Source: Thamnaconus septentrionalis
Lineage: Eukaryota > Chordata > Actinopteri > Tetraodontiformes > Monacanthidae
DNA: 64,000 bases
NCBI GenBank assembly: GCA_009823395.1
Contig: CM020514.1
Coordinates: 1,623,466 to 1,687,465, forward strand
Reading direction: 5' to 3'
The notes under the pieces are model-generated. The model ran no database searches. It saw nothing but the letters and a program-made list of their open reading frames with translations, and had not been told where the DNA came from. A program made the position numbers and the translations under genes. Position 1 is the stretch's first letter. Every line of letters begins with the position of its first letter. Shown piece after piece: positions 46,101-59,300 of this stretch.

Positions 46101-47440
46101 AGAAGTCAACAAGCTGCCTGGCAACAACTTCTTCTAAAATCTTAGAGAGAAACGGAAGGTTCGAGATTGGCCTATAATTTGATAGGGCACTCGAGTCCAA
46201 ATTGGGTTTTTTAATCAGAGGCTTGATTACAGCCCCCTTGAAAGCATGAGGGACAAAACCTGTTGATAGAGAATGATTGATTATTCTAAGAATGACACAA
46301 TTAAGCAATGGGGAAACCTCCTTTAAATGCCTGGTTGGAATTGGGTCCAACAGACTAGTGGTCGACTTAGCAGAGGAGATAAGAGAATCAAGTTCAGAGA
46401 GTCCAATTTGCTGAAAACTCTCAAGGTAAATACTGGGGTTGCTATGTTGAAAAAGATCTGTTATGCGACCAGTGGAAGACAAAGAATTCTTAATCTCAGT
46501 TCTAATATCTTCTACTTTTTGCTGGGAAAAAATTCATGAAGTCATTGCTTGACAGACCAATAGGGACGCAAGGCTCAACACAATTATGGCTCCTCGTCAG
46601 CTTAGCAACTGTACTAAATAGAAATTCTGGGTTATTTTTGTTGGCATCAATAAGAGCAGAATAGTAGGAAGTTGTACTCATACGCAGGGCCTTTTCATAG
46701 GACCTAAAGCATTCCTGCCAAGTTGTGAAGGACGAAGCTGTTTTTGACCAACGCCAAATTCTCTACAGCCTTCGCAAGTTTTGTTTTAATTTGCGAGTAG
46801 AGGAGTTAAACCAAGAGGCTGATCTATCCTGCTTTTTCATTCTTACTTTATAAGGGTCCAGATCATCCAATGTTGATTTTAAAATACCAGAAAACCATCT
46901 GTCCAGGAGTCAAGATCAAAATCAGTCAAGTGGGTAGGGGGAGAGGCCGAAGCCCCTCTGAAAATTTAGCAACAACAGAGTCCGAAATGTTTCTACTCAT
47001 TATAGACTTTGCTTGGGGAATGTAATCAGCCAAAATAAAACTGAAAGTGATCAAAAAGTGGTCTGATAAAAGGTCATTTTGGGGAAAGATTGTTAACTGC
47101 TCTATACTAAGGCCAAAGGTGAGAACAAGATCTGAAGTATGGTTATGCTTATGAGTGGGGACATTCACAACTTGGAGGAATCCTAAGGAGTCCAAAATTG
47201 ATTTAAATTGGGAACTCAGACTGTCACACTCAATATCAACATGGATATTAAAATCATCCAATCACTATGATCTTCTCTTTAGTCAATACCAAATTAGACA
47301 AAAACTCTGAAAATTCATCTAAGAAAGAAGAATATGGACCAGGGGGGGCGGTAGACAACAATGAATTCAATGGAATCTGTCTGTCTATCGGGTGACAACA
47401 AAATAGACATACTTAAACTCTCAAATGAGCCATAATTAGA
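46101..47440 (-). mobile_element. L2-like LINE fragment, head-to-head with the L1-like piece
   Basis: Minus strand: endonuclease end (MDDFNIHVDIECDSLSSQFK, LGFLQVVNVPTHKHNHTSDL, LLSDHFLI) at 47260-46926, then RT start (PIPTRHLKEVSPLLNCVILR, GAVIKPLIKKPNLDSSALSN, YRPISNLPFLSKILEEVVAR) at 46482-46110. Frame breaks lie between. An L2/Rex-type clade is inferred from the motifs. Confidence 0.75.
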
Positions 47441-48250
47441 TTGATATACAAGGCTCAGAAAGCGCAAGTCCAACGGACTTGAATATTCAGTATGACATAG
47501 ACTGGACCTTCATTACAAAGAATGTAGACGCTGACATGGCCGAGTTCTAAGCTTAGGTTTCCGAGGTTGCAAAAGCGGAGCTAGCGGAGCTAACTCTGCT
47601 CCTGCTAGTTGGGAGCCCTAACGCCTTTCTCTTTCTCTCCCTCTTTTTCAACACACATAAATGGCTGCAGTTTCCTGTAGGAAAGTGCTACCAACGTCAT
47701 TCAAACATCCACGTGTTTGTCTCATCAAGGCCTATAATTTACATTTGACAGTCTTGAAAAAAAAGAAAAAGAAAATGGAGGTGAAAAATCTGCATCATGT
47801 GCATACACAGACTTATGATTAATAAGACTTCTTTCAGAGTCAGCAGATGTCGGGGGCGCAAACGCTGCTTGCACCTTTAGTTATTTTTGTTTCTGTGCCA
47901 AGCCAGTAGGGGGCTGTATTGGGTCAGACCAGGCAGTCCATTTGAGCCAGGTGAACCTGATAGCAGGTGTTGCTGCTGATTGGGTAGCAAACAGTTTTCC
48001 ACTGTGCCCTCTGTGTTGCATTGATCAGTTTTGGTTTCGCTATTTTTGTTACTACAAAATTGAGTTATTGTGATTAATGCTATACGTTGTGATGAGTTAT
48101 TGTCGTGATATATGGAAATAAACTGACACAGTATTTCAAAATTTATCTCCGGTTTCCTGATATTTCTTTGCGTATTGGGCGCACGTCTTCACAATTCCAC
48201 AAGTAGCAACGGCAGTAGTGGCTCAACAAAGGGGCTTTGGCCACTGCAAG
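47441..48250. mobile_element. Repeat-family member upstream of Ig copy C
   Basis: Begins CAAGGCTCAGAAAGCGCAAG with the hairpin GCAAGTCCAACGGACTTG, as at 14321. It has almost lost the GTCGG array (one unit at 47848) and continues with ACGCTGCTTGCACCTTTAG and the AGTAGGGGGCTGTATTGGG segment. At 48114 and 48240 it shows the empty sites of the solo LTR and the BEL/Pao element. Confidence 0.7.
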
Positions 48251-48787
48251 CAGACACGCTCATAGACGGGAGTCGTCTTAAACGTCTTATTTTTTTTATT
48301 ACAGCACGTGTGTGAACACAGCCCTACAGAAAACCTATTTGGACTGAACAGGCTTTGGCATGGGAGTAAATTTTGCAGAATTCTGTATTTTATTGACTAC
48401 TTTATGAAGGCAGATGACAGAGAGGCACACAACACAATGACACCTGCAGTTCTGTAGAATAGACAGTGGAGACAGAAATGAAGTGACTCCTGCAGCTCGG
48501 AAGTCATTTCTCCTCTTGGCTGTTGCAATCACACTGAACTGCAACTTCCTGTCATGATGCCATATTTAAAACAAAAAAATCTTCCGATATCACACCTCAG
48601 TTTCTCAGAAGACGGCAGCTCGACGTCTTCAGGCAGAGATGCTCTCCAGGCTGCCAGTTTTCAGAAAGCTGAACTGATCTCCTCTGCTTTCCATGTTGAA
48701 CACCTCAGAGACTCCAGAGAAAAGCTGCCACTCACAAACATCAGAGATCTTTTTTCTCTCAACTTTGTCTTCAAAGTTAGCAGAGTG

Positions 48788-50618
48788 ATGGCTGTCGGCA
48801 GCACAGGGGTGGAGGAGCGAGACAGAAGAACCTTTGGAAGCCAGAGGGTGAAGATGTGTGTGAGTGTGTTTGCCACACTCATCATCTCTGTTGCAGGTAA
48901 GAGCTGAAAAAATGCCAAAGACTTTTTCACAAATGATGGTGTCCAAGTTGAGAAGGAGGAACTGAGGTTTGCTTTCTAACATCCTGAGTTCAATACAGTC
49001 TCGATATGCTTCCACTTTATTTTTCCTTTATTCTTGCAGTTGCAGAGCCTCAGTTTGTTGCCATCAGGAACGGAGACAACGTTACTTTACCCTGTAGACA
49101 ACAGCTTCCCAGCTGTAGGAGTATTGACTGGCTGTTTGCTGGGAGTATTGACAAGATGTTCTTCGTGGTTAAAAACGGGGAGGTTTCCCAACAATATGTA
49201 GAAGAATATGGCCAACTGTCTCTCACCAGTGACTGTTCTCTGGACATAATGAAGATCACTGAGGAGCTTGTTGGATGGTTCACCTGCACATGGAGTGATT
49301 CATATCAAGATCTAGCTGACATTCTTCTGTCAGTTGTTACCGGTGAGTATTTACATCTAATCCTGTGTGTGTGTGTGTGTGTGTGTGTGTTCTTCATAAA
49401 GCCAGACATTGGCAGCAGCACCTCCAGGACACAGTTTCTATCATTCTGTCCCACGTTTTGATTGGCTCTCAGCAACAAAGTGAAGCTGCTCTTGACTTGA
49501 ATGCAGATGTTTTGAAGAAGTTGTAATTGTCTTCGATTGTTTTGAGTTTATTGCAAAAACAGTCTGTTGGTTCGATGTTTAACTTCCCTTCCTTCTTCTG
49601 TTCAGATTTTCTCCTGAAGCTTCTTCACTGAGGAATATTTGACCTTTGTTTCCTGGAAACAAGGCTGTTTGTCTCTTTTGTCTGCAGGGATGAACTTTAC
49701 CATGTTCTTGTTTTTCTCCTCCGTCTTCACCAGTGACCAGAACTGAGAACCATCAGTTGTCCTGCTATGTGACATCACTTGGTTCCTGTATATACAAAGT
49801 GAGGTGGCTGTATGATGGAAAACCTTATTCACAACCTGAACCCAGGTATGGATGTCATCACACTCTATCAATGTGCCAAGACTGTGAGGAGCCACTCCAG
49901 GAGGAGCTCTTCTCCTGTGAGGTGCGGAGGACTGATTCTCCTGATGATGTGCAGCTGTTTCCTCTCATCCATCAGACTGAAGGTCAGACTGGGACCAGTA
50001 ACATCACACATGTTGCCATGAAAGGAGAAAATGATTTTTAAAATCTTTTTTCCCAGGCCATGATGCAACAACACCAGCTCTGACCACCAGGTGGCCTTGT
50101 GCCACTGGGAGCACTGGTAAGAACCCTGAGGAGCCTCAGCCTGGAGGTGGTTCAGCCACGTGTGGTGGATCTTGTTTCTTCAGCCTCTGGGGGATTCACC
50201 TCTGAAACAAGACAAGTTTCAAATGAAGGGTTTTTTCTTCTTCCAGGCTGGTGGCGCCACCTTGTGGCAGTTTTGCTTGTGGTCGTTGTCATGTGCATAC
50301 TGGTGGACTTTGTACTTTGGAAGAGAGCCAAAGGTGGGAGCATCTTTTCCACTCATGAAACTTTGTTCTGAGGAGAACTTTGCATTCAGGAGCTGAGGTT
50401 TGACTGTCTGTGTCTCCGTCTGAAGGCAAGAAGAAACTTCAGGAGGAGAACACAGTGAGTGAAGATTGTGTGTTTGCACAATTTGGACTTCAAGTCACTT
50501 GATTTGTGTCATTTAAAAACATACTGTTCTTTGAGTTGTTTTAACACTGGTAAAAACAACACAAACTGACAAGAGCTGAGTCATCTAAAAATAGAATATT
50601 ACTGACAGCACAGGGTGA

Positions 50619-50663
<45 letters not shown>

Positions 50664-50932
50664 AAGCACCAACTCGCAGCTGTGTGTGGTTGGATGTAGG
50701 TGGAGCTGGTGGTCAGCTACCGCAAGAGAGGAGCCAAAGTCAGAGTGAGAAACACACAATAGAAACACACAATTTAATTCTAATTATTATGAGCATGATG
50801 ATCATCATCATCATCTGACCTCCAACCCAGGTGCAGGTGACAGACGGTGAAGATGGAGGTGAAGCTGCGCCCTCCGGTGGAGCAGCTGATGAGTCCACCC
50901 TCTACTGCAACGTCAGCACGTTGGATGGATAA
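48788..50932 (+). CDS. Ig-domain type I membrane receptor, copy C
   Basis: Exons 48788-48896, 49040-49342, 49734-49982, 50057-50116 (or to 50146), 50247-50333, 50426-50454, 50700-50744, 50831-50932. This gives 327 or 337 codons plus TAA, both in frame. Same layout as A and B. Ig1 differs most: LPCRQQLPSC, AGSIDKMFFVVKNG, WFTCTWSDSY. The stalk exon has a stronger donor (CACTG|GTAAGA) created at 50117, where A lacks the segment and B has GTGGGA, so C may have a shorter stalk. TM is MCILVDFVLW with Lys after it (KRAK); tail VSYRKRG and STLYCNVSTLDG. (GT)n at 49363-49391 follows the exon 2 donor. Intact; function unknown. Confidence 0.75.
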
Positions 50933-51070
50933 AAAGCCTCCACAGAAGGACTGTGGAGACTAAAGGCAGACTCACTCTGCTGATTGAACTCCACCAACAC
51001 AACTGACTTGGCAAACATGAACTATAATGTCCAGTCGGCATTGTAAGAGCCATGTTTATTCAGGACTGAG

Positions 51071-51710
51071 CCCCAGAGCAGGTCGTCGCCAGGGCGAAGA
51101 CTTGATTGTTTTTCGGATGTTTTTTCTGTATTGTTATTATTATTATTATTGCTAACAATTTTCAAACCTCATTTTCACCCCCTTAACATATACCAATATC
51201 ACGAAAATTCCTAAGCACATAGAATCTGGTGAACATTTTCAGAAAATGAAGACATGGCAAAATTTGTCTCTCTAGCGCCCCCTAGAGGCATCCAAAAATG
51301 TGAAATTGCCCTAGATATAAATACGACCAAGTCCCACGCGTTCGGGCAATCCAGACCTATTTGCTGATATGCTGACCTTTGACCCCAGACAAACCCTGAA
51401 GTGAGCTATTGTCACTTGGTCAAAAATCTGAATAATTTGCATACACAGACTTATGATTAATTAGACTTCTTTCAGAGTCAGCAGATGTCGCTGGCCGTCG
51501 AGGGCGTCGTCGGGTGTTGCCAAACGTCGACAGATAACGGGGGTCAATTGCAGGCGTCAGCAGATGTCGGCGGGCATCGGCAGAGGACGGGGGTCATCGG
51601 CATGGGTCGGGGGTTGGCGGCGTATGTTGGTAGAGATCAGGGGTCATCCGGGGTCGGCGTCGGCCACGGCGGCTCAGTCCCGCAAACGCTGCTTGCAGCT
51701 TTAATTTATT
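51071..51710. mobile_element. Unclassified element member behind Ig copy C
   Basis: Hairpin start GTCGTCGCCAGGGCGAAGAC, CTCTAGCGCCCCCTAGAGGC (a 20-bp near-palindrome), a GTCGG array (51480-51670) and the end ACGCTGCTTGCAGCTTTAAT. Its left junction is the same as at 29641, so the element was in the Ig gene flank before B and C separated. Confidence 0.6.
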
Positions 51711-52416
51711 TTATTTTTTTTAAAAACTGCCTACGAGCAACTCATGTGGTCCTTGCAGTTGACATACAGCGTGACTGAGGCACTGGGTCTGCTGCCTCCT
51801 GGTGGCGGTCTGCGGTACTACAACACCAGCTAACCCTCTTTAGGGCCCTTACACACTGAACGCGTTTTTGCCGCGGCTTGTAGCGCTGTGACGACGTTTG
51901 GCGCGTCCAGTAGGAGAGAAGCCGGTTCTGAAAGTTGCATCTGCAGCCTGGTCTGTGTTAAATTGACTGTCTACACTTGGAACGCATCGCCGTTAAAGCA
52001 ATGTAATAAAGTTCCGAACTGAACCACAGAATGTTGGACCAGCTCACGCTGACAGTCACGTTCTGTCCACCAGCCGTGATGTCAAACCCCCATGCCAGTC
52101 CAAAGTGTGCAGGAGGAGGTATAAAAAAAATTGGAGAGTGAAGATGATACACTTTACTTTGTACAACTAATTTTGATGCTTGGAAAATTTCACATCCACA
52201 AGGAAAAATGGGGAGATTCCAAACCAAACGCTGATCTCCTTGTTTAAGAGCTGCATCAATGCGCTGCTACAATAAGACTGAAAATAAAAAAGCAATCAGA
52301 ACAAATATATTTGAAAGCGTTAATATTCACTCCAGTTAATGAGGTGGATGTCCATATGTACAGGTAAACCGCTGACTGTTCTAGTTTTGTTTTTAGTGAT
52401 TGATTGATTGATTGAC

Positions 52417-52448
<32 letters not shown>

Positions 52449-53340
52449 GCTTTTTGTTTGTGGGTGGGGGATCTTTTGTTTCTTTGTTTTTTATGTATGT
52501 ATATCTGCATTTGTGAATAAAAAAAAATGGAGGAGGAGGTTGTGGGTCACGTGGCTGGAGCGGACTCACCTGCAGAGGAGAGGCGAATCACGAGCTGCTC
52601 AGATCCCGCGAGATGTAACCGCCACGGGATCTCACACCTGCACATAGTAGTGGTTGGCATCCAGATCCGGATATCCGTCCCTGTCTCTTGAATGCCCCCA
52701 GCAATTTCTAAAATACTAGATAAGACTATATTTAACTTTACCTGGAGGAATAGATGTTGCTTTGTCAAGAAACACTTTTCATGTAACCCCTAAAGTAAAG
52801 GAGGCTTGGAGGTGTTAGGTTTTGAGATGCTGTGGTTATCAAATATCATTAAAGAAACAGATAATATCTGGAATACATTCCCCAAGTTTGTATTTAATGT
52901 TGTTGGTGAAATTTTTTTTTTTTTTTTTTTTTAATTGAAATGTAACTACAAAATAGAAAATCTACTGGTTAAACTGTCCAACTCTCATGAACAGGCTTTA
53001 CTTACCTGGAAACTGATTTAAGCAGACTTCCTCACCAACTAATCCCTACATGTGCAATAATGAAAATGTTCTCTCTAAAAACAAGTCGTTATTTCACAGG
53101 AAGTGGTTTGATGGTGGGATGATACATGTTTGACAGTTCATTAATGATGGAAGGGAATTACTCGCTTATCTTGAATTTATGAATACATTTCAGTTTCCTT
53201 TTCCTCCCAAAGAATATGCAGTGGCGTTTGGTGCAATACCACCACCAGGGGGAGCATGGTGCTATAATTTGTGTTTTTCTATGGCAGGAACAATTAACAG
53301 TCACATTTTTGTTGGAGAAATAGACATAAAGCAAAAATGC
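51711..53340 (+). mobile_element. L1-like 3' fragments and TGAT repeat
   Basis: 52170-52320 translates to GKFHIHKEKW-type sequence, as at the end of L1-like ORF2. (TTGA)n covers 52400-52447. 52500-52970 repeats the block behind copy A. 52990-53210 gives WFDGGMIHV and LLAYLEFMNTFQFP, the RT C-terminal part, with stops. No intact frame. Confidence 0.6.
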
Positions 53341-53377
53341 TCAAATAAATATATTACAAACTGTATTAAACCACATA

Positions 53378-53754
53378 CAGTACTACCCAGAAAATTAGAA
53401 TATCCTGAAAAGGTTGTAGTATTTCTGCAATTCAACACAAAAGGTGAATGTGACATATTACATAAACGAATAATATGCAAATCAATATATTTCAAGTTTT
53501 TATTTCTTTGGATTTTGCTGATCAGGTCTTTATGAAAAGTCAAATCTTTATGAAAAAATTCAGAAAATTAGAATGTTACATAAAGTCAAATCTTTATGAA
53601 AATCTTAATCAGCAAAGTTACAACAAGAAAACTGCTTGAGATGTGTCAATTTGCGCGTAATGGCTCAATAAAATTTGTTGGTTTCATCTTTTATGTTAAA
53701 TTGCCAAAATAAAACAACTTTTACTGGATATTCTAATTTTTCGGGTAGTACCTG
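53378..53754. mobile_element. 377-bp MITE with TA target duplication
   Basis: Starts CAGTACTACCCAGAAAATTA and ends TAATTTTTCGGGTAGTACCTG-like (last base 53754), giving inverted ends of about 28 bp with one base offset. TA flanks both sides (53376-53377 and 53755-53756). It is inserted in the L1-like fragment. A Tc1/mariner-type origin is inferred from the TA target only. Confidence 0.85.
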
Positions 53755-53899
53755 TATTTACTCTTAGGACAATCATTTGGAAATCATTGTATGGAGGAAT
53801 TACCTGGCAGAAAGCATGGATGCTTGGTGAGAAGTTTTGCTTTAATCAACACAGTTAAAGAAATTTCATTTTAAATATTACATAAGATTTTTCCAACAC

Positions 53900-54335
53900 A
53901 AAAAATATTGAAATTGATTTACTGTTTTGAATGTAGCGCTACTGAGGAGAAAACAAATGATCATTTGTTTTATGAATGTGCGTTCTCGAAAGCATTCTGG
54001 ACTGATGTGTAGCATTACATAAGGACAGTAACAAGACAAACAATTGCTTTAAGGACACTCGCATTTATTTTGAAAAGGATTTGGAAGATGACATGCTTTT
54101 CTTTGTGCAAGTAATTCTAATTCTTGGAAAATTTCGCATTCCACAAGAAACAAATGGGCAGATTCCATTCCAACCAAATGCTGCATCAATGCGCTTTTAC
54201 AGTTGTGTACAATTGTGTTCTTGTTTTGTTGTTGTCTTGTTTTTTGCAGGGTTTTTTTTTTCTTTGTTTGGTGGGGTCTTTTCTTTTTTTCCATGTATGT
54301 CTGCATTTGAGAACAAATATCCTAAATAAATAAAT
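53900..54335 (+). mobile_element. L1-like ORF2 C-terminal fragment
   Basis: TEEKTNDHLFYECAFSKAFW near 53940 and LGKFRIPQETNGQIPFQPNA near 54125 are the end of an L1-like ORF2. The segment closes with an (AAAT)n tail at 54323. Confidence 0.65.
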
Positions 54336-55077
54336 AAATCCATCTGACTTCTGGAGCAAAGTCAGCAGAAACCACTCCTCCTACTTCCGGGTCCACGCCT
54401 CCAAAATAAAATCCAAAGCTCCAAATATATGTCCAAAACTTTTTATGTGATACATTTTATTCTTCTGACATTTTATACAACACAATGTCCTGTGCGGGAA
54501 ACGATTTCCTTCTGTTACAACTATGAAGAACAAAAATCAGAAAACGGCTGTGAAATAAATAAATAAATAAATAAATGACGTCACATTCGACTCAGTGTCT
54601 TTCGTTTTATGACTTGTGGGATTTTTATTCAGGAGCGTGATAACAAAGTCCTCCAGCAGGGGCAGCAAGCCCAAGATCACCGCGGCGTCGTCGCAACGGG
54701 CTGCGACTGAGACCAAACGCCTCTGTCATCATCATCAGTAGTAGCAGTAGTAGTAGCAGTAGTAGTAGCAGTAGTAGTAGCAGTAGTTGTATCAAACTAA
54801 AACGTTTTGTGAATATTTTTTTGGACTAAATCAATTGAACGAGTCTCTGGGAGTCTTTGTGAGTCTTTGTGACCACCGCCGAGCTGCGGCTGTGTGTTTG
54901 TAGTTGTGTTCTGTGTGGAAACAGGCCGCCCGCCTGCAGCTGGGCGGAGCTACAGCACATCTGGATGAGAAACATCTGGAACTTCGCCCCCCCACCCCCA
55001 TTCCTCCCGGCCCCTCCTCCACCTCCTCCTGCTGCCGAGGCTCCGGGCTGTCCGTCGGTCGGTCAGTCGGACAGAAG
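54336..55077 (+). promoter_or_regulatory. tgfbr2 5' flank and 5' UTR
   Basis: (AAAT)n at about 54556-54577 and an AGTAGTAGC array at 54738-54790. GC-rich DNA with CCCCACCCC and GGGCGGAGC words (54943-55040) precedes the ATG. No TATA box seen; consistent with a GC-box-type promoter. Confidence 0.4.
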
Positions 55078-55136
55078 ATGTGTTGGAGCGGACTGCTCGT
55101 CCTCCTGTGGACCGGTGAGTGCTGCTTCTTCTGCTG

Positions 55137-55202
<66 letters not shown>

Positions 55203-55659
55203 TGCTGCAGAAGTCGTGAGGTCCTCCTGAATCCTGGGAACAACTACTTTGAGGGAACCTCCTGGTTCTGTTCTGTTCTATTCCGTCCTTGCCCCCTGTT
55301 GGCCAAAAACTGCTGTGCAAAATGGGGCTCAGACCCTCTGACGGGGGCCGCTGGTCAGGGGGTTCTCAGCCCCTCCCCTTCCTACTTCTCCTCCACCACC
55401 TTCACCTTGATGGTGCATCTCCAAGAGGTGAAGCTCCTCCTCCTCCTCCTCCTTCTGCTAATATGCTAAGCTAAGCAAAGATAAGCTCATCGGTTAGCCC
55501 CAGTCGGACCTTCACTGAGCTTCTTCTCACCCTGGACCTGCTGCTGAGCCACGGTGGTGCTGAGGAACCACAAACACCTGGTTGGATTGCTGATAGAAGG
55601 CTAGCAGGCGAAGCTACTGCTACCATTCACACGAGTTGCATCTTAGAGCTACAAAACCA

Positions 55660-55703
<44 letters not shown>

Positions 55704-55804
55704 AGATTATTATCTCATGTCCAACAAAGAGTACATACATACATTCACAAACACATCATGGTCCATCTGAAGACACTGGAGCAAAGACAGACTGGCACGA
55801 GAGA

Positions 55805-55855
<51 letters not shown>

Positions 55856-55955
55856 AGGGGTTAATGAGGACAGTGTGGTCACACACACACGCGCACACAT
55901 AATGAGTCACAGTCACAGTTTGTTCTGTTGGTGAATCTAAATCTCAACATGTTGG

Positions 55956-55997
<42 letters not shown>

Positions 55998-56144
55998 CGT
56001 GTGTGTGTTTGTTTAAAGCAGCCCCAGTGTTCTGATAGTGGGGGCCTCCTTCAAGCTGCTCAGATTTCCCATGAGGCTCTGGGGGCGGAGCTTTGGAGAC
56101 CAACTTGGCTCTGAACACAGCCCCGCCCTGACACACACACACAT

Positions 56145-56188
<44 letters not shown>

Positions 56189-56254
56189 AGTGATCCTAAT
56201 TAAAGTTTACTTTTTCCTTTTCTCTGGTGGGAATAAACATCTGGAAATCACTCC

Positions 56255-56313
<59 letters not shown>

Positions 56314-59300
56314 CCTCACCCACACACTCTCACTCAGTCTCTGTCTCTTTTGCCGTCACTCTCTCTTGCCCTCATACACTCCTTTCTTTCTCTCTCTCTC
56401 TCTGTGATAACTGTCATTTTTGTGTCATATGGGTCTGATCGCTGGTGTTGTTGTGATGTGGCACAGCATCAAACACACACACACATACACACACGCACGC
56501 ACACAGACACACACAGTGCAAACAAATACAGAACTAAACTGTATCAACACAGTATTTTTACTGCGTTGATACACAGAGAGTAGTTGTGTTATGTTGTGTT
56601 GAATTGGCCTTCAGCAGTTGTTTCTGCACCAACAGGCTAAATGCTATACCGCTAGTTGAGGAGGTGCAGGGGCCTCATGGGGACACAGTAAAAATGTGTT
56701 GTACAGCTAGCTAGTATCTGTCAGAGCTGACTTACCTTCGCCACAGTAAGCTGACGCCCTGTGAATGGTTACATGACCTCATCTCTAGTCGTGTCTATGG
56801 TCAGATTGTGTAGCTCTCTCTCCCCCTGCAGGGCTCCCCCTGGTGGTCGACTCCTTCAGCCACCTGAACTCCAACCTGTGTAAGTGGTGTGACGCCTCCA
56901 GTCCGCTGTGCCGAGATGGCATCTGCTTCAGCAACTGCTCGCTGTCGTCCTTCTGCACGGCCGCCGAGGAGATCTGCATTGCCATCTGGTGAGCGGGACA
57001 TGAAGTGACGCTAGGTCGCTTCGAGCTACTTGTGCTAACAACAGAAAAACACGCACAGAGTCTGAAGAGCTCTGTACTTTTTCTCTGCTTGTTTGGAGAT
57101 CATATCACCACTTTTCTCACCACACGTTTCTCCTAGCCCCGCCTACTCCTCCCAGAACTCCCTGTTTATCTAGTTTTGGCTAGATCTACTTTGGTTTTTT
57201 TAGCTCCTCTGATGGTGGTCAGCAACAGCGGAAGCGACTCACTGCCCTGAACCAAGATGGCCGCCAGGACCTTCAGTGAGGTGTTGACTTCCTGTTCTCT
57301 TCTCCAGGAGGAAGACCAACGACACCGTGACGGTGCACACCATGTGTCATGACCCTGCCCTGCCGTTGGAGGGCATCACACCTGGCTTGCTGCTCAACTT
57401 CAGTGCCTCCAGAAAGTGTCACATGACCCCGCAGCAGCCGGTGGCGGTGGTGGCGGACACAGCCGTGATGGTCTGTGGCTGCCACGGAGAGGACGAGTGT
57501 AACGACCAGCTGATCTTCCAGCAAGGAGCCAATGGTGAGGAGTTGGGGGAGTGGGTTGAGTGTAGGGTAGGGGGGAGGGGGAGGGGCAGTCAAGTGGGAG
57601 GGCTTGGGGGGGGTAGCCAACATCACCTCCATGAGTAGCCCCCATGAAGTAGCCATCACCTCCCTGAGTAGTTCCCAGTAAGTAGCCTCCACCTTGCTGG
57701 GTAGCCCCCAGGAAGTAGCCACCACCTCCCTGAGTAGTTCCCAGGAAGTAACCACCACCTTGCTGGGTAGCCCTCAGGAAGTAGCCACCACCTCCCTGAG
57801 TTGGGGGCGAGTGGGGAGAAGTGTGTGGGGGGTTGATGGATGGTGATGGTTCCTCAGTCAGAAACTCTGGTTCTCCTCAGGGTTCTCCAGGCTGCTCAGC
57901 CGAGATGTGGTCCCAGTGGTTCTGCTCAGCCTGCTGCCCCCCCTGTTGGTGGCCTTGGTCACTGCAGCCGCCTTCTACTTCTACCGTATGCAGCGCTCGG
58001 ACAAGCCGGACCCCCCCGCTCGGCCCCGCTGGCCCCCCAAACAGGCCCTGGATCCATCCTACAAGGCTCTGGGGCTTCCAAGGACCCAGACCGACCAATC
58101 CCAGGCTGACAACGGGACGGAACTCCTGCCCATCAAGCTGGAGGCCCTGGTGGGGAGGGGCCGCTATGCCGAGGTGTGGCGGGGCCGCCTGCTGGGGAGC
58201 CAGGGGGCCGGAGCCCAGACTTGGACCACGGTGGCGGTGAAAGTCTTCCCGGCCGTGGAGGAGACCTCCTGGAGGAATGAGACCTCCGTCCTGTCCGACC
58301 CCGACCTGCAGCACGACAACATTGTCCGCTTTCTGGCTGCCGAGGAGAGGGGCCCACCTGGCCAAGTCCACAGGAAGTACTGGCTGGTCCTGGCCTATCA
58401 CGGCCTGGGCAACGTGCAGGACTTCCTCACCGCCAACACACTGAGCTGGGAGGAGCTGGTGGCCCTGGCGGGCAGCGTGGCCCAAGGACTGGCTTATCTC
58501 CACAGCGACACCACGGCCAGCGGGGCGGCCAAGGTACGATAGTCCGGCTAGATCAGGACCAAGATCAGTTCAGGATCAGTTCAGGATCCGTTCAGGACCA
58601 GTTCAGGATCAGGTTCAGCTCATGATCAGTTCAGGTCCTGAATCAGTTCAGGTTCAAGATCGGTTCAGGATCAGTTCAGTTCCAGGGTCAGTTCAGGATC
58701 AGGTCAGGATTAGTTCAGGTCCTGGATCAGTTCAGGATCAGCTCGGGACCAGTGAAGTTCAGTATCAGGTCTTTATCCGTTACGGTTCTGGATCATTTCA
58801 GGATTAGTTCAGGTATAGTTCAGGTGCAGGATCAGTTCAGGATCCATTCAGGTCCTGGGTCAGTTCAGAATCAGTTCAGGTATAATTCAGGTTCAGGATA
58901 AGGTCAGGATCTGTTCAGGTCCTGGATCAGTTCAGGTTCAGGATCAGCTCAGGTTCAGGATCAGCTCAGGTTCAGGATCAGTTCAGGTATAGTTCAGGAT
59001 CTGTTCAGGCCCTGGATCAGTTCAGGTCCTGGATCAGTTCAGGACCTGGATCAGTTCAGGTTCAGGATCAGTTCAGGTTCAGGATCAGTTCGGATTCAGG
59101 ATCAGTTCAGTCCCATGATCAGTTCAGGTTCAGGACCAATTCAGGACCAGGACCAGTTCAGTTCGGATTAAGGATCAGTTCAGGATCAGTTTTTTTACTT
59201 CCAGGATCAATTCAGGATCAGGTCCAGGATCACCTCCTGTCTCAGTTCTTGCTTGGCTGTGGTTCTGCAGGTTCCAGTGGCCCATCGGGACCTGAAGAGT

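Noticed and set aside
57877..58503. 208-codon minus-strand open frame
   Set aside because: Shadow of the GC-rich tgfbr2 kinase exon, which is in frame on the + strand with all kinase motifs.
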